Origin: Streptomyces griseorubiginosus
Lineage (GTDB): Bacteria > Actinomycetota > Actinomycetes > Streptomycetales > Streptomycetaceae
Assembly (NCBI RefSeq): GCF_001514195.1
Contig: NZ_KQ948734.1
Location: forward strand, 62,001 to 126,000
Length of the DNA stretch: 64,000 nt
Direction: 5' to 3'
Below are positions 17,234 to 25,743 of the stretch, piece by piece (positions within the stretch are counted from its first letter, which is position 1; every line of letters starts with the position of its first letter). Made by a program: the position numbers and the translations under genes. The notes below the pieces were generated by a model. The model saw only the letters and a list, made by a program, of their open reading frames with translations, did not search any database and was not told the origin of the DNA.

Positions 17234-17701
17234 ATGAACACTCCGGACCCCTTGGACCAGGCGACGGCCCGCAGCTGGCTCGCCACCGCCGTGGCGGAGG
17301 CCCGCGCCGGGCTCGCCGAGGGCGGCATCCCGATCGGGGCCGCGCTCTACGGCGCCGACGGCACCCTCCTCGGACGCGGTCACAACCGGCGCGTCCAGGA
17401 CGACGACCCCTCCGTGCACGGCGAGACGGACGCCTTCCGGGCCGCGGGGCGGCAGCGGTCGTACCGCGGCACGACCATGGTGACCACGCTCTCCCCGTGC
17501 TGGTACTGCTCGGGGATGGTCCGCCAGTTCGGGATCTCGCGCGTGGTGATCGGCGAGGCCGCCACCTTCCACGGCGGGCACGACTGGCTGGCCGAGCACG
17601 GGGTGGAGATCGTGCTGCTCGACGATCCCGAGTGCGTCCGGATGATGACCGACTTCATCGAGAAGAACCCCGCACTGTGGAACGAGGACATCGGTGACTG
17701 A
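17234..17701 (+). CDS. Cytosine deaminase-like nucleoside/nucleobase deaminase
   Basis: The 155-residue protein is a cytidine deaminase-fold zinc enzyme. The metal and proton-shuttle motif is VHGETDAF (HxE) and the second zinc motif is SPCWYCSGM (PCxxC). The sequence GGIPIGAALYGADGTLLGRGHNRR and the C-terminal WNEDIGD resemble yeast-type cytosine deaminases, which turn cytosine into uracil. It is divergent from the PucR gene and overlaps the next gene by 8 bases. Together with the NCS1 permease the context favours a nucleobase substrate. Confidence 0.85.
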   Translation: MNTPDPLDQATARSWLATAVAEARAGLAEGGIPIGAALYGADGTLLGRGHNRRVQDDDPSVHGETDAFRAAGRQRSYRGTTMVTTLSPCWYCSGMVRQFGISRVVIGEAATFHGGHDWLAEHGVEIVLLDDPECVRMMTDFIEKNPALWNEDIGD

Positions 17702-18668
17702 CACCTCCCGGCCGCGTATTCCGACCATCGACCTCGGGCCCTGGCTCTCCGGCGACCCCGAGGCCCGCGCCGCCATCGCCCGCACCCTCGACGAGGCCCT
17801 CCAGACCGCCGGGTTCTTCCTGGTCACCGGGCACGGCGTCGACCCCGCGCTGCGTGCGGGCATCCGGGAGGCGGCGCGCTCCTTCTTCCGGCTGCCGGCG
17901 GAGACCAAGCAGGCCTACGAGGCGAAGGTCGGCGGCCGTGGCTGGCTGGGACCCGGCGCCGAGGCCAACGGCTACTCCGAGGGCACCGAGACCCCGCCCG
18001 ACCTCAAGGAGTCGCTGACCTTCGCCACCCACGAGCCCTTCGAGGACCCGGTCGTCAACGCGGAGTGGTACGCGCCGAACGTCTGGCCGACCGAGGTCCC
18101 CGGACTGCGTGAGCTGTGCGAGGAGTACCTGGGGCGGATGGCCGAGCTGGAGAAGCAGCTGCTGACGCTCCTCGGGGAGGCCCTCGGGCTCGAACCCGAC
18201 TTCTTCTCCCGGCACATGGACCATCCGACGTACGGCTTCAACATCAACTGGTACCCGGGTACCGAGGTGATCGGGGAGCCGCAGCCGGGGCAGTTCCGCA
18301 TCGGACCGCACACCGACTTCGGCACGGTCACCATCCTCGACCGGCAGGCCGGCAAGGGCGGGCTCCAGGTCTTCACGGACGAGGGCGGCTGGGAGGACGC
18401 GCCCTTCGACCCCGAGGCCTTCACCATCAACATCGGTGACCTGATGGCCCGTTGGACGGGCGACCGCTGGCGCTCCGGCCGCCACCGGGTGCTGCCGCCG
18501 CCCGCGGACGCGCCCGCCGAGGAACTGATGTCCCTGGTCTACTTCGGCGAGTGCACCCCGGGCACGCTCGTGGAGTCCGTACCGGCCCCGGTGGGACGGG
18601 TGGCGCACGAACCGGTCGACTCCCACGTGTACTTGAGGGCGAAGCTGGACTCGATCACGGTGGAGTGA
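17694..18668 (+). CDS. Isopenicillin N synthase-like Fe(II) oxygenase
   Basis: The 324-residue protein has the DIOX_N region (IPTIDLGPWLSG, GFFLVTGHGVD) and the double-stranded beta-helix core. The Fe ligands are visible in IGPHTDFGTVTIL (HxD) and SGRHRVLPPP (distal His). The usual 2-oxoglutarate-binding RxS is replaced by LMS in EELMSLVYFGE, so canonical 2-oxoglutarate binding is doubtful. It overlaps the deaminase gene by 8 bases, so the two are translated together. The likely role is oxidation of a nucleobase or a derived compound; this is inference from context. A hairpin terminator follows. Confidence 0.85.
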   Translation: MTDTSRPRIPTIDLGPWLSGDPEARAAIARTLDEALQTAGFFLVTGHGVDPALRAGIREAARSFFRLPAETKQAYEAKVGGRGWLGPGAEANGYSEGTETPPDLKESLTFATHEPFEDPVVNAEWYAPNVWPTEVPGLRELCEEYLGRMAELEKQLLTLLGEALGLEPDFFSRHMDHPTYGFNINWYPGTEVIGEPQPGQFRIGPHTDFGTVTILDRQAGKGGLQVFTDEGGWEDAPFDPEAFTINIGDLMARWTGDRWRSGRHRVLPPPADAPAEELMSLVYFGECTPGTLVESVPAPVGRVAHEPVDSHVYLRAKLDSITVE

Positions 18669-18694
18669 GAAGGGCACCTGTACCGGCACACGCC

Positions 18695-18724
18695 TCGACG
18701 GCCGCTTTCCGGGGCGGCCGTCGA
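18695..18724. terminator. Hairpin terminator between oxygenase and permease genes
   Basis: TCGACGGCCGC (18695-18705) pairs perfectly with GCGGCCGTCGA (18714-18724) around an 8-base loop. It lies between two convergent genes. Confidence 0.8.
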
Positions 18725-18765
18725 AGCGGGGCGAACGGGGCAATCACCGCCCCGGCGACCGGCCC

Positions 18766-20157
18766 TCACCGTGCCGGCGACCGCCTCCGCAGCGCCGCGT
18801 ACAGGACCGCGCTCAGGACGAAGCCCACCACGGGGGTGATGTCACCGAACGACGGCCAGTGCTTCGGTACGTAGCCGACGTAGTCCTCCTGGTTGGAGAA
18901 GAGGGGGACCGAGACCGCCACGCCGATCAACAGGGCCGTGAATCCGGGCCAGTTGGTGAAGGTGCGGTCGGTCAGGCGGGCGGACAGGACCTCGTCGGCG
19001 TCCCGGGGGCGCAGCAGCCGTTCGACCAGGACCACGCCCAGCCAGGGCGCCACCCAGTACGCGATCACCAGCAGGAACGCCTCGTAGGCCGCCCCCGCGT
19101 CGGAGAGGGACGCCCACGCCGCCGCCGTACCCGCGACCCCGGACACCACGACGAGCACGCTGCGGCTCAGCCAGGGCGGGAGGTTCAGGCCGAAGGAGGC
19201 GATGGAGATCGCGCCGGAGTACACGTTGAGGGCGTTCGCCGAGACCCCGCCCAGGATGATCGCGATCAGCACCAGGTCGCCGAGCCAGCCCGGCAGGTGA
19301 CCGGTGAAGGCCGCCGTCGGGGTGGCGTCCTTCGGGGCCACGATCGTCGCCGAGGCCGCACCGATCACGGCCACCACCGAGACCGACAGGAACAGGCCGA
19401 GCGCCGGGTAGAGGATCGTGCGGGCCTTGTTCGCGGTACGGGGGAGATAGCGGGAGTAGTCCGCGGCGTACGGGTTCCAGCCCGCCGCGTAGCCCCAGGC
19501 CGCGCTGAACGCCAGCAGGAAACCGCCGACGCCGCCTCCCGAGCCGCCCCCGCCGAGGTGGGCGTCCTTGAAGGTCCACACCCCGGCCAGCAGGAAGATC
19601 ACCGCGAGGGCGGGGAAGGCGTACTTCTCGAAGACGTGCACGAAGTTGTGGCCGATGAAGCCGATCAGGATCTCGGCGGCCACCACGAGCAGCAGCGACG
19701 GCAGCGGTCGCAGGCCGGTCAGGGTGTTCAGCGCGAAGGCCGCGCTGACGCTGTTGACCGCGAACCAGCCGACGCCCGCCACCAGGCCGTTGGCCGCGGC
19801 GGGCAGGATGTTGCCGAAGTAGCCGAAGGAGAGGCGGCCGACGACCATCTGCGGCACCCCGAACCGGGGCCCGTCCAGGGACAGCACGCCCTGGGTGAGC
19901 GCGCCGAGCGCGGTGCCGAGCACGATGGCGGCCGTGGCCTGCCAGAAGCTCAGTCCGAAGAACAGGACGGCGATCACGCCGATGAAGACGGTCGCGAACT
20001 CGATGTTCGGGGAGGCCCAGGTCCACAGCAGCTGGAGCGGGCCGCCGTGGCGTTCGGACTCGGGAATGGCTTCCGAGCCGGCCGATTCGACGGCGATGAC
20101 CTTGTCGCCGTAGGCGGGGGCGAGAGTGCCGGCGGAGTCGGCGGGAGCTGTCGTCAT
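18766..20157 (-). CDS. NCS1-family purine/cytosine permease
   Basis: The 463-residue protein has about twelve transmembrane segments and the NCS1 features: LLWTWASPNIEFATVFIGVIA near the N-terminus, GVPQMVVGRLSFGYFGNILPA, and AWGYAAGWNPYAADYSRYLP in the middle, a region that lines the substrate site in this family. Members import cytosine, purines, allantoin or hydantoins with sodium or protons. The convergent deaminase/oxygenase pair and PucR regulator suggest uptake of the substrate of that pathway. Confidence 0.92.
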   Translation of the reverse strand: MTTAPADSAGTLAPAYGDKVIAVESAGSEAIPESERHGGPLQLLWTWASPNIEFATVFIGVIAVLFFGLSFWQATAAIVLGTALGALTQGVLSLDGPRFGVPQMVVGRLSFGYFGNILPAAANGLVAGVGWFAVNSVSAAFALNTLTGLRPLPSLLLVVAAEILIGFIGHNFVHVFEKYAFPALAVIFLLAGVWTFKDAHLGGGGSGGGVGGFLLAFSAAWGYAAGWNPYAADYSRYLPRTANKARTILYPALGLFLSVSVVAVIGAASATIVAPKDATPTAAFTGHLPGWLGDLVLIAIILGGVSANALNVYSGAISIASFGLNLPPWLSRSVLVVVSGVAGTAAAWASLSDAGAAYEAFLLVIAYWVAPWLGVVLVERLLRPRDADEVLSARLTDRTFTNWPGFTALLIGVAVSVPLFSNQEDYVGYVPKHWPSFGDITPVVGFVLSAVLYAALRRRSPAR

Positions 20158-20238
20158 GCGAGGTAAGTGTCCGGCCCCCGCCCGCCTCCGCCCAGGGGCG
20201 AGATGTCCGCTTCGGGGGGCTCGGCGGCGTACAGCTTG

Positions 20239-20643
20239 TCAGTCGCCCTTCGGCTCCTCGCCGGCCTCCCGGCGCCTCAGCTCCTCCTCGCGGCGGCGCA
20301 GGTCCGCCTCCCAGTCCTTCAGCAGGGCCTCGTCCTTCACGCTTTGAGAAGATGCGGCCTCGGCCTTGAGGGAGTTCAGGAACTCGGGGTTGTCGTCGGG
20401 GGCGACGTACTCCATGCGGTGGTTGCGGTGCCACTCGGAGGGGGTGCGGCCGCCGACGGGCGGGGTGCGCTGCTTGCCCGCCGCCAGCCAGGCGATCGGG
20501 CCGACGATCCAGAACAGCAGGATGATGAAGACCCAGGCGATCTTGGGCAGGTGCTTCGCCTCGTCCTCGGGGGTGTTGAGGCAGTCGATGAACGCGTAGA
20601 TCGTCAGCGCCAGCGGGATCAGGTACATCAGCAGCCGGAACAT
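20239..20643 (-). CDS. PLDc_N domain membrane protein
   Basis: The 134-residue protein has two N-terminal transmembrane helices (LLMYLIPLALTIYAFIDCL and IAWVFIILLFWIVGPIAWLA) with the acidic link NTPEDEAKHLPK. This matches the phospholipase D N-terminal-like (PLDc_N) domain found alone in many actinobacterial proteins. The rest is a charged, coiled-coil-like cytoplasmic tail (LLKDWEADLRRREEELRRREAGEE). No enzymatic motif is present. It is divergent from mqnL. Confidence 0.85.
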   Translation of the reverse strand: MFRLLMYLIPLALTIYAFIDCLNTPEDEAKHLPKIAWVFIILLFWIVGPIAWLAAGKQRTPPVGGRTPSEWHRNHRMEYVAPDDNPEFLNSLKAEAASSQSVKDEALLKDWEADLRRREEELRRREAGEEPKGD

Positions 20644-20777
20644 GTGCTTTGGCCCCCCAGGGAAGTTTGTGCGAAGCCTGTGACAGGCCCCCCGACGGGG
20701 TCAGGGTAGCGGTTCGCCCGAGCGCGGGCGGTGGGGCGGGCGTCGGGCTCGTGTGCGGCTCGGCGATACTGGGGGGC

Positions 20778-22229
20778 ATGGCTTACGACGATCTTCGCTC
20801 CCTGCTCAGGGCACTGGAACGCGAGGGAGACCTCAAGCGGATCAAGGCCGAGGTCGACCCGTATCTGGAGGTCGGGGAGATCGTCGACCGGGTGCAGAAG
20901 GCGGGCGGGCCCGCGCTGCTCTTCGAGAACGTCCGCGGCTCCGCGATGCCGCTCGCCATGAACGTCTTCGGGACCGACCGGCGGCTGCTGAAGGCCCTGG
21001 GCCTGAAGTCGTACGGCGACATCTCCGACAAGATCGGCGGGCTGCTGCGTCCCGAACTGCCGCAGGGCTTCGTGGGGGTGCGCGAGGCCTTCGGGAAGCT
21101 CGGCTCGATGGTGCACGTCCCGCCGAAGAAGGTGAAGGAGGCCCCGGTCCAGGAGGTCGTCCTCACCGGCGACGACGTCGACCTCGACCAGCTGCCCGCC
21201 CTGTTCACCTGGCCGCAGGACGGCGGGTCCTTCTTCAACCTCGGGCTCACCCACACCAAGGACCCCGAGACCGGCATCCGCAACCTCGGGCTCTACCGCC
21301 TCCAGCGCCACGACAAGCGCACGATCGGCATGCACTGGCAGATCCACAAGGACAGCCGCAACCACTACCAGGTGGCCGCCCGGCGCGGTGAACGCCTGCC
21401 GGTGGCCATCGCCTTCGGCTGCCCGCCCGCCGTGACCTACGCCTCCACCGCCCCGCTCCCCGGCGACATCGACGAGTACCTCTTCGCCGGGTTCATCGCG
21501 GGCAAGCGGATCGAGATGGTGGACTGCAAGACGGTCCCGCTCCAGGTCCCGGCCCAGGCCGAGGTCGTCATCGAGGGCTGGCTGGAGCCGGGCGAGATGC
21601 TGCCCGAGGGGCCCTTCGGCGACCACACCGGGTTCTACACCCCGCAGGAGCCGTTCCCCGCCCTGACCATCGACTGCGTCACCATGCGGAAGCGCCCGCT
21701 GCTCCAGTCCATCGTGGTGGGCCGCCCGCCGACCGAGGACGGGCCGCTGGGCCGCGCGACCGAGCGGTTCTTCCTGCCGCTGCTGAAGATCATCGTCCCG
21801 GACATCGTGGACTACCACCTGCCCGAGGCGGGCGGCTTCCACAACTGCGCGATCGTCTCGATCGACAAGAAGTACCCCAAGCACGCGCAGAAGGTGATGC
21901 ACGCGGTCTGGGGCGCGCACATGATGTCGCTGACCAAGCTGATCGTGGTCGTCGACGCCGACTGCGACGTCCACGACCTGCACGAGGTCGCCTGGCGCGC
22001 GCTGGGCAACACCGACTACTCCCGTGACCTGTCGGTCGTCGAAGGACCGGTCGACCACCTCGACCACGCCTCCTACCAGCAGTTCTGGGGCGGCAAGGCG
22101 GGCATCGACGCCACGAGGAAGTGGCCCGAGGAGGGGTACACGCGGGACGGCGGCTGGCCCGAGATGGTGCTGTCCGACCCGGAGACGGCGGCGAAGGTCG
22201 ACCGCCGGTGGAAGGAGTACGGCCTGTGA
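20778..22229 (+). CDS. mqnL: UbiD-like decarboxylase of the futalosine menaquinone pathway
   Basis: The 483-residue protein is a full-length UbiD family enzyme (prenylated-FMN-dependent decarboxylase). It contains GGPALLFENVRGS, the prFMN and metal region IHKDSRNHYQVAARRGERLPVAIAFGCPPA, and the catalytic acid loop PEGPFGDHTGFYTPQEPFP. In futalosine-pathway organisms this protein acts with MqnM and MqnP on the prenylated 1,4-dihydroxy-6-naphthoate. GGGGGG precedes the ATG. It overlaps the next gene (GTGA), and the mqnP prenyltransferase is the third gene of the same coupled unit. Confidence 0.92.
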   Translation: MAYDDLRSLLRALEREGDLKRIKAEVDPYLEVGEIVDRVQKAGGPALLFENVRGSAMPLAMNVFGTDRRLLKALGLKSYGDISDKIGGLLRPELPQGFVGVREAFGKLGSMVHVPPKKVKEAPVQEVVLTGDDVDLDQLPALFTWPQDGGSFFNLGLTHTKDPETGIRNLGLYRLQRHDKRTIGMHWQIHKDSRNHYQVAARRGERLPVAIAFGCPPAVTYASTAPLPGDIDEYLFAGFIAGKRIEMVDCKTVPLQVPAQAEVVIEGWLEPGEMLPEGPFGDHTGFYTPQEPFPALTIDCVTMRKRPLLQSIVVGRPPTEDGPLGRATERFFLPLLKIIVPDIVDYHLPEAGGFHNCAIVSIDKKYPKHAQKVMHAVWGAHMMSLTKLIVVVDADCDVHDLHEVAWRALGNTDYSRDLSVVEGPVDHLDHASYQQFWGGKAGIDATRKWPEEGYTRDGGWPEMVLSDPETAAKVDRRWKEYGL

Positions 22230-22696
22230 GCCCCATCCCCGCGGGCGGCCCGGCCCTGTTCATCGGCACCGACACCGACTACGTGGCGCTCGTACGGCCC
22301 CAACTGGACCCGGACGACCCGGGCGTGCGGGAGGCCGCCGAGCAGGCGGGCGTCTCCCCGGAGGAGCTGGCCGGTCCCGGCGACACCTGGGCGGTCCTCT
22401 TCGAGCGCGGCGGCGACGGCGACGGCTTCGAGCTGCCCGGTGTGCGCGACGCGGAACCCGCCGACTTCGCGGAGCGGCTGCGCGCGGAGCTCCTCGCGGC
22501 CTCCGGCCCCTTCACGGTCGACGGCGGAGCTGCGCTGCGGCTGGAGGGCCGCCCGGCCGACGCGGACGGGTACGCCTTCACCGCGCACATCACCCCGCCC
22601 GACGAGTCCCTGACTCCGCTGACCGTGGAGACGGGACCGCTGCCCGCCGCCGCACTCCTGACCGACCTCGACGCGTTCCTCGGGAGCCTCGCATGA
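22226..22696 (+). CDS. Uncharacterised protein coupled between mqnL and mqnP
   Basis: The 156-residue acidic protein begins SPIPAGGPALFIGTDTDYVALVRPQLDPDDP and continues as a likely alpha/beta fold with no cysteine cluster, transmembrane helix or recognisable motif. It overlaps both neighbours by 4 bases (GTGA upstream, ATGA downstream), which ties its translation to mqnL and mqnP. I do not recognise a domain. Position suggests an accessory role in menaquinone biosynthesis, but nothing in the sequence proves it. Confidence 0.75.
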   Translation: MSPIPAGGPALFIGTDTDYVALVRPQLDPDDPGVREAAEQAGVSPEELAGPGDTWAVLFERGGDGDGFELPGVRDAEPADFAERLRAELLAASGPFTVDGGAALRLEGRPADADGYAFTAHITPPDESLTPLTVETGPLPAAALLTDLDAFLGSLA

Positions 22697-23610
22697 TGAC
22701 CACCGCCGACGGGGTCGTGGGTCCGGTACCGCAGCCGGCCGGCAAGGTGAAGGGCTTCCTGAGGCTCGTGATGATCGAGCACTCGGTCTTCGCGCTGCCC
22801 TTCGCGTACATCGCCGCGCTGACCGCGATGTACGAGTGGGACAAGAACATCCACTGGGGGCGGCTGCTCCTGGTGACGATCTGCATGGTCGGCCTGCGGA
22901 CCTTCGCGATGGCCGTCAATCGGATCATCGACCGGGAGATCGACGCCCGCAATCCCCGCACGGCCCAGCGGGAGCTGGTCACCGGGGCGATGTCGGTGAA
23001 GCACGCCTGGACCGGGGCGCTGGTCGCGGTCGTGGTGTTCCTCGGCTCGGCCGCCCTGCTCAACCCGCTGTGCCTGGCGCTCGCCCCCGTCGCGGTGATC
23101 CCGATGGTGGTCTACCCGTACGGCAAGCGGTTCACGAACTTCCCGCAGGCCATCCTCGGGCTCGCCCAGGCGATGGGTCCGGTCGGCGGCTGGCTCGCGA
23201 TCACCGGGGAGTGGTCCTGGGACGCGGTGATCCTCGGTCTCGCGGTCGGCATCTGGATCGGCGGGTTCGACCTGATCTACGCCTGCCAGGACGTCGAGAC
23301 GGACCGGGAGATCGGCGTCATGTCGGTGCCGGCGCGGTTCGGCATCCCGGCGGCGATCCGGGGAGCGCGGGTCTGCCACTTCCTGACGACGGCCCTGCTC
23401 GTCTGGTACGCGGTCGCCACGGACGCGGGCGGGTTCTTCTGGGTGGGGCTGATGATCGTCGCGGGCGCGTTCGTGTACGAGCACTCGATCGTGCGGCCGC
23501 ATGATCTGTCCCGGCTGAACCGGGCGTTCTTCAGTGTCAACGGGTTCATCGGGATCGCCCTGTTCGTGTGTGCGCTGCTGGATCTCCTCGTTCGGGGCCT
23601 GACCGTGTGA
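22693..23610 (+). CDS. mqnP: UbiA-like prenyltransferase of the futalosine menaquinone pathway
   Basis: The 305-residue protein has eight or nine transmembrane helices and the two aspartate-rich motifs of the UbiA superfamily: NRIIDREIDARNPRTAQREL (NxxxD-x-xxD) and DVETDREIGVMSVPARFG (DxxxD). It transfers a polyprenyl chain to the naphthoate intermediate. It is the last of three overlapping genes. The C-terminal helix ends just before the Uma2 gene, which has its own Shine-Dalgarno. Confidence 0.92.
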   Translation: MMTTADGVVGPVPQPAGKVKGFLRLVMIEHSVFALPFAYIAALTAMYEWDKNIHWGRLLLVTICMVGLRTFAMAVNRIIDREIDARNPRTAQRELVTGAMSVKHAWTGALVAVVVFLGSAALLNPLCLALAPVAVIPMVVYPYGKRFTNFPQAILGLAQAMGPVGGWLAITGEWSWDAVILGLAVGIWIGGFDLIYACQDVETDREIGVMSVPARFGIPAAIRGARVCHFLTTALLVWYAVATDAGGFFWVGLMIVAGAFVYEHSIVRPHDLSRLNRAFFSVNGFIGIALFVCALLDLLVRGLTV

Positions 23611-23654
23611 GTACGGTGCGCCTACCATCGAGGGCAGGACCTCAGGAGGCCACC

Positions 23655-24230
23655 GTGACCGTCATCTCGGATCTTGACCGCCTGCACTCGCAGCTCAGCA
23701 GGCTGGAGGACATGTTCCCCGGCCATCTGGCGGAGATTGTCGAGGGCAATATCGTGATGAGTCCGGTCAAGCCCCACCATGCGGAGACCATCCGGCTGGT
23801 GTGGAACGCGCTTCGGGAGCAGGTGGCGGAGGAGTGGGGCTTCACCAGCGATGTCGCCTTCCCTTTCGACGGGGAGAACGAGTTCTGCCCCGACCTGGCG
23901 ATCATTCCCGCGGCGGAAGTGGCCAAGAACGAGGGCGCCTACTCCCCTGATCTGATCGAACTCGTAGTTGAGGTCGTGTCCCAGGGCAGCATCCGACGTG
24001 ACTACACGGTCAAACCTCGTTGGTACGCGCAGCGAGGCATCGCCAACTATCTGGTTCTCGATCCCCTCAAGGGGCACACCGTCATGATGTGGAACCCCGG
24101 TCCCGATGGCTATCGAGGCCGCGACACCATCCTCTACGGCCCTGATCTGACCGTCGACTCCCCGCTCGGCAAGCTGACGATCCCCACCTCTCGGCTCCCC
24201 GTCGACCCGAAAGCCCGGCCTCAGACCTGA
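23655..24230 (+). CDS. Uma2 family (DUF820) putative endonuclease
   Basis: The 191-residue protein has the Uma2 fold, a PD-(D/E)XK-like domain. It shows EIVEGNIVMSPVKPHH at the N-terminus and the likely active-site segment FCPDLAIIPAAE, then IELVVEVVSQGSIRRDYTVKPRWYAQRGIANYLVLDP. Uma2 genes are multiplied in Streptomyces and cyanobacteria; their biological role is unclear. GTG at 23655 has AGGAGG 5 bases upstream. It converges with the rhomboid gene with a 10-base overlap. Confidence 0.88.
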   Translation: MTVISDLDRLHSQLSRLEDMFPGHLAEIVEGNIVMSPVKPHHAETIRLVWNALREQVAEEWGFTSDVAFPFDGENEFCPDLAIIPAAEVAKNEGAYSPDLIELVVEVVSQGSIRRDYTVKPRWYAQRGIANYLVLDPLKGHTVMMWNPGPDGYRGRDTILYGPDLTVDSPLGKLTIPTSRLPVDPKARPQT

Positions 24231-24823
24231 GCGACGCCCTTGCCGGCCCGGCGGCGGAACGCGAACGCCGCTGCCACGCCCGCTGTCAGGCCCAGCAGGT
24301 GGCCCTGCCAGCTCACTCCCGACTGGGTCGGCGCCAGACCGATCACGATCGACGTGCCCCAGACCGCGGCCACCAGCAGGCCGACCAGGACGCCCAACGG
24401 GCGGCGCTCCACGAACCCGCTGATCACCAGGAAGCCGAACAGGCCGAAGATCAGGCCCGACGCGCCCGCCGTGTTGGTGTGGGCCGGGGCTATGAGCCAG
24501 ACGCCGAGGCCGTCGGCCACGATGATCGCCGCGCAGACCATCGCGAAGCGCCGGATGCCGCCGAGGGCTGCCAGGAACCCCATGACCAGCAGCGGGACGC
24601 TGTTCGCTGCCACGTGGGCGAAGCCGAAGTGGATGAACGCGGCCGGCACGATGTCGACCAGTTCGGACGAGGTGCGCGGGGTGATGCCGAAGCCGTCCAG
24701 GGCGTGGCCACTCGCCACGTCGACCACTTCCAGCAGCCACAGCAGCGCGACCCAGCCCAGCATCAGCTTGGCCGCGGCCTTCGCCCGGTCTCCCTGCGAC
24801 CACTCGAGTTCCGTGCCCGTCAT
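24221..24823 (-). CDS. Rhomboid family intramembrane serine protease
   Basis: The 200-residue protein has about six transmembrane helices. The nucleophile motif is AGASGLIFGLFG (GxSx) and the partner His lies in SWQGHLLGLTAG, the catalytic Ser-His dyad of rhomboids. HFGFAHVAANSVPLLVMG supplies the helix-2 His/Asn motif. Rhomboids cleave membrane proteins within the bilayer; the substrate is unknown. Confidence 0.92.
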   Translation of the reverse strand: MTGTELEWSQGDRAKAAAKLMLGWVALLWLLEVVDVASGHALDGFGITPRTSSELVDIVPAAFIHFGFAHVAANSVPLLVMGFLAALGGIRRFAMVCAAIIVADGLGVWLIAPAHTNTAGASGLIFGLFGFLVISGFVERRPLGVLVGLLVAAVWGTSIVIGLAPTQSGVSWQGHLLGLTAGVAAAFAFRRRAGKGVAQV

Positions 24824-24903
24824 GGCAACCCCCTCCCCGTTCAGAAGAACGCCCGGCCCCCTTGACCGGTTCCCACCCTGCGACGCCGGATAGGCTCGGG
24901 GGT

Positions 24904-25584
24904 GTGAACCCAGTCAAGCCAGGAGAGACACGGCGTACACCTTGGATCGTAGGGGTGTCCGGCGCCTCCGGCACCCCGTATGCCGCGTCGGTGCTGCGCG
25001 CGCTCCTCGCCGCCGGGGAGAGCGTCGACCTGGTGGTCTCCCGGGCCTCGCGGCTCACCCTCCTCGACGAGACCGGCATCTCCTTCAGGGACGCGCACTG
25101 GCGTGAGGACCTGGGGGAATGGCTGGCCCGCGGCGCCGACGGCAAGCCCGCGAGCTTCGACGTCGACCTCGACGCGGTGCGGTACTGGAGCGCCGGGGAT
25201 CTGGCCGCGGGGCCGTCCTCGGGGTCGTACGCCACGAAGGGGATGCTCGTCGTGCCGGCCTCCACGGCCTGTGTCGCGGGCGTCGCCCTCGGTCTGTCGA
25301 AGGATCTGCTCCAGCGCGCGGCGAGCGTCACACTGAAGGAGCGCCGGCCGCTGGTCGTGGCGGTACGAGAGACCCCGCTGAACGGGCAGACCCTCCGGCA
25401 CCTCGTCACGCTGGACGACGCCGGCGCGAGCGTGGTCCCGGCCTCGCCGGGTTTCTACGCGGGCGCCACCCACATCCAGGACCTGGTGGACTTCGTCGCC
25501 GGGCGGGTGCTGGACGCGGCGGGCGTCGAGCACGGGCTGTACCGGCGCTGGCGGGGCGCGCTGGGCGGCGGCAGCGCCGACTGA
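24904..25584 (+). CDS. mqnM: UbiX-like flavin prenyltransferase of the futalosine pathway
   Basis: The 226-residue flavoprotein begins PWIVGVSGASGTPYAASVLRALL, the FMN-binding start of the UbiX/Pad1 family. It includes GSYATKGMLVVPASTACVAGVALG and KERRPLVVAVRETPLN, as in flavin prenyltransferases. It makes prenylated FMN, the cofactor needed by MqnL. GTG at 24904 is chosen because it keeps the first beta strand intact. No Shine-Dalgarno precedes it, and a TAGGCT hexamer ends 7 bases before it, so the mRNA may be leaderless. It is followed by a G-rich tract. Confidence 0.88.
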   Translation: MNPVKPGETRRTPWIVGVSGASGTPYAASVLRALLAAGESVDLVVSRASRLTLLDETGISFRDAHWREDLGEWLARGADGKPASFDVDLDAVRYWSAGDLAAGPSSGSYATKGMLVVPASTACVAGVALGLSKDLLQRAASVTLKERRPLVVAVRETPLNGQTLRHLVTLDDAGASVVPASPGFYAGATHIQDLVDFVAGRVLDAAGVEHGLYRRWRGALGGGSAD

Positions 25585-25585
25585 C

Positions 25586-25604
25586 GGGCAGGGCAGGGCA
25601 CGGG
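25586..25604 (+). other. G-quadruplex-forming motif after mqnM
   Basis: Four runs of GGG are separated by loops of 2, 2 and 3 bases, starting one base after the mqnM stop codon. About 90 further bases consist of short repeated units rich in CAAGGCC and GCAGGGCC before the Lrp gene. This satisfies the usual sequence rule for a stable quadruplex in DNA or RNA. Confidence 0.5.
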
Positions 25605-25743
25605 AGCACGGGGGAGCGGGGCTACAGAAGCACAGGGGCGCAAGGCCACAGGGTCACAAGGCCAAAGGGCCGCAGGGCCGCAGGGCAAGTCGCAGTACCA
25701 CTCAGCACTTTCAGGAACTTTTTCAGCGGAAGGCATCGATCGC

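Noticed and set aside
23655..24230. Uma2 gene as evidence of an insertion sequence inside the mqn cluster
   Set aside because: Uma2 proteins were once called transposase-like, but no terminal repeats or target duplication flank this gene.
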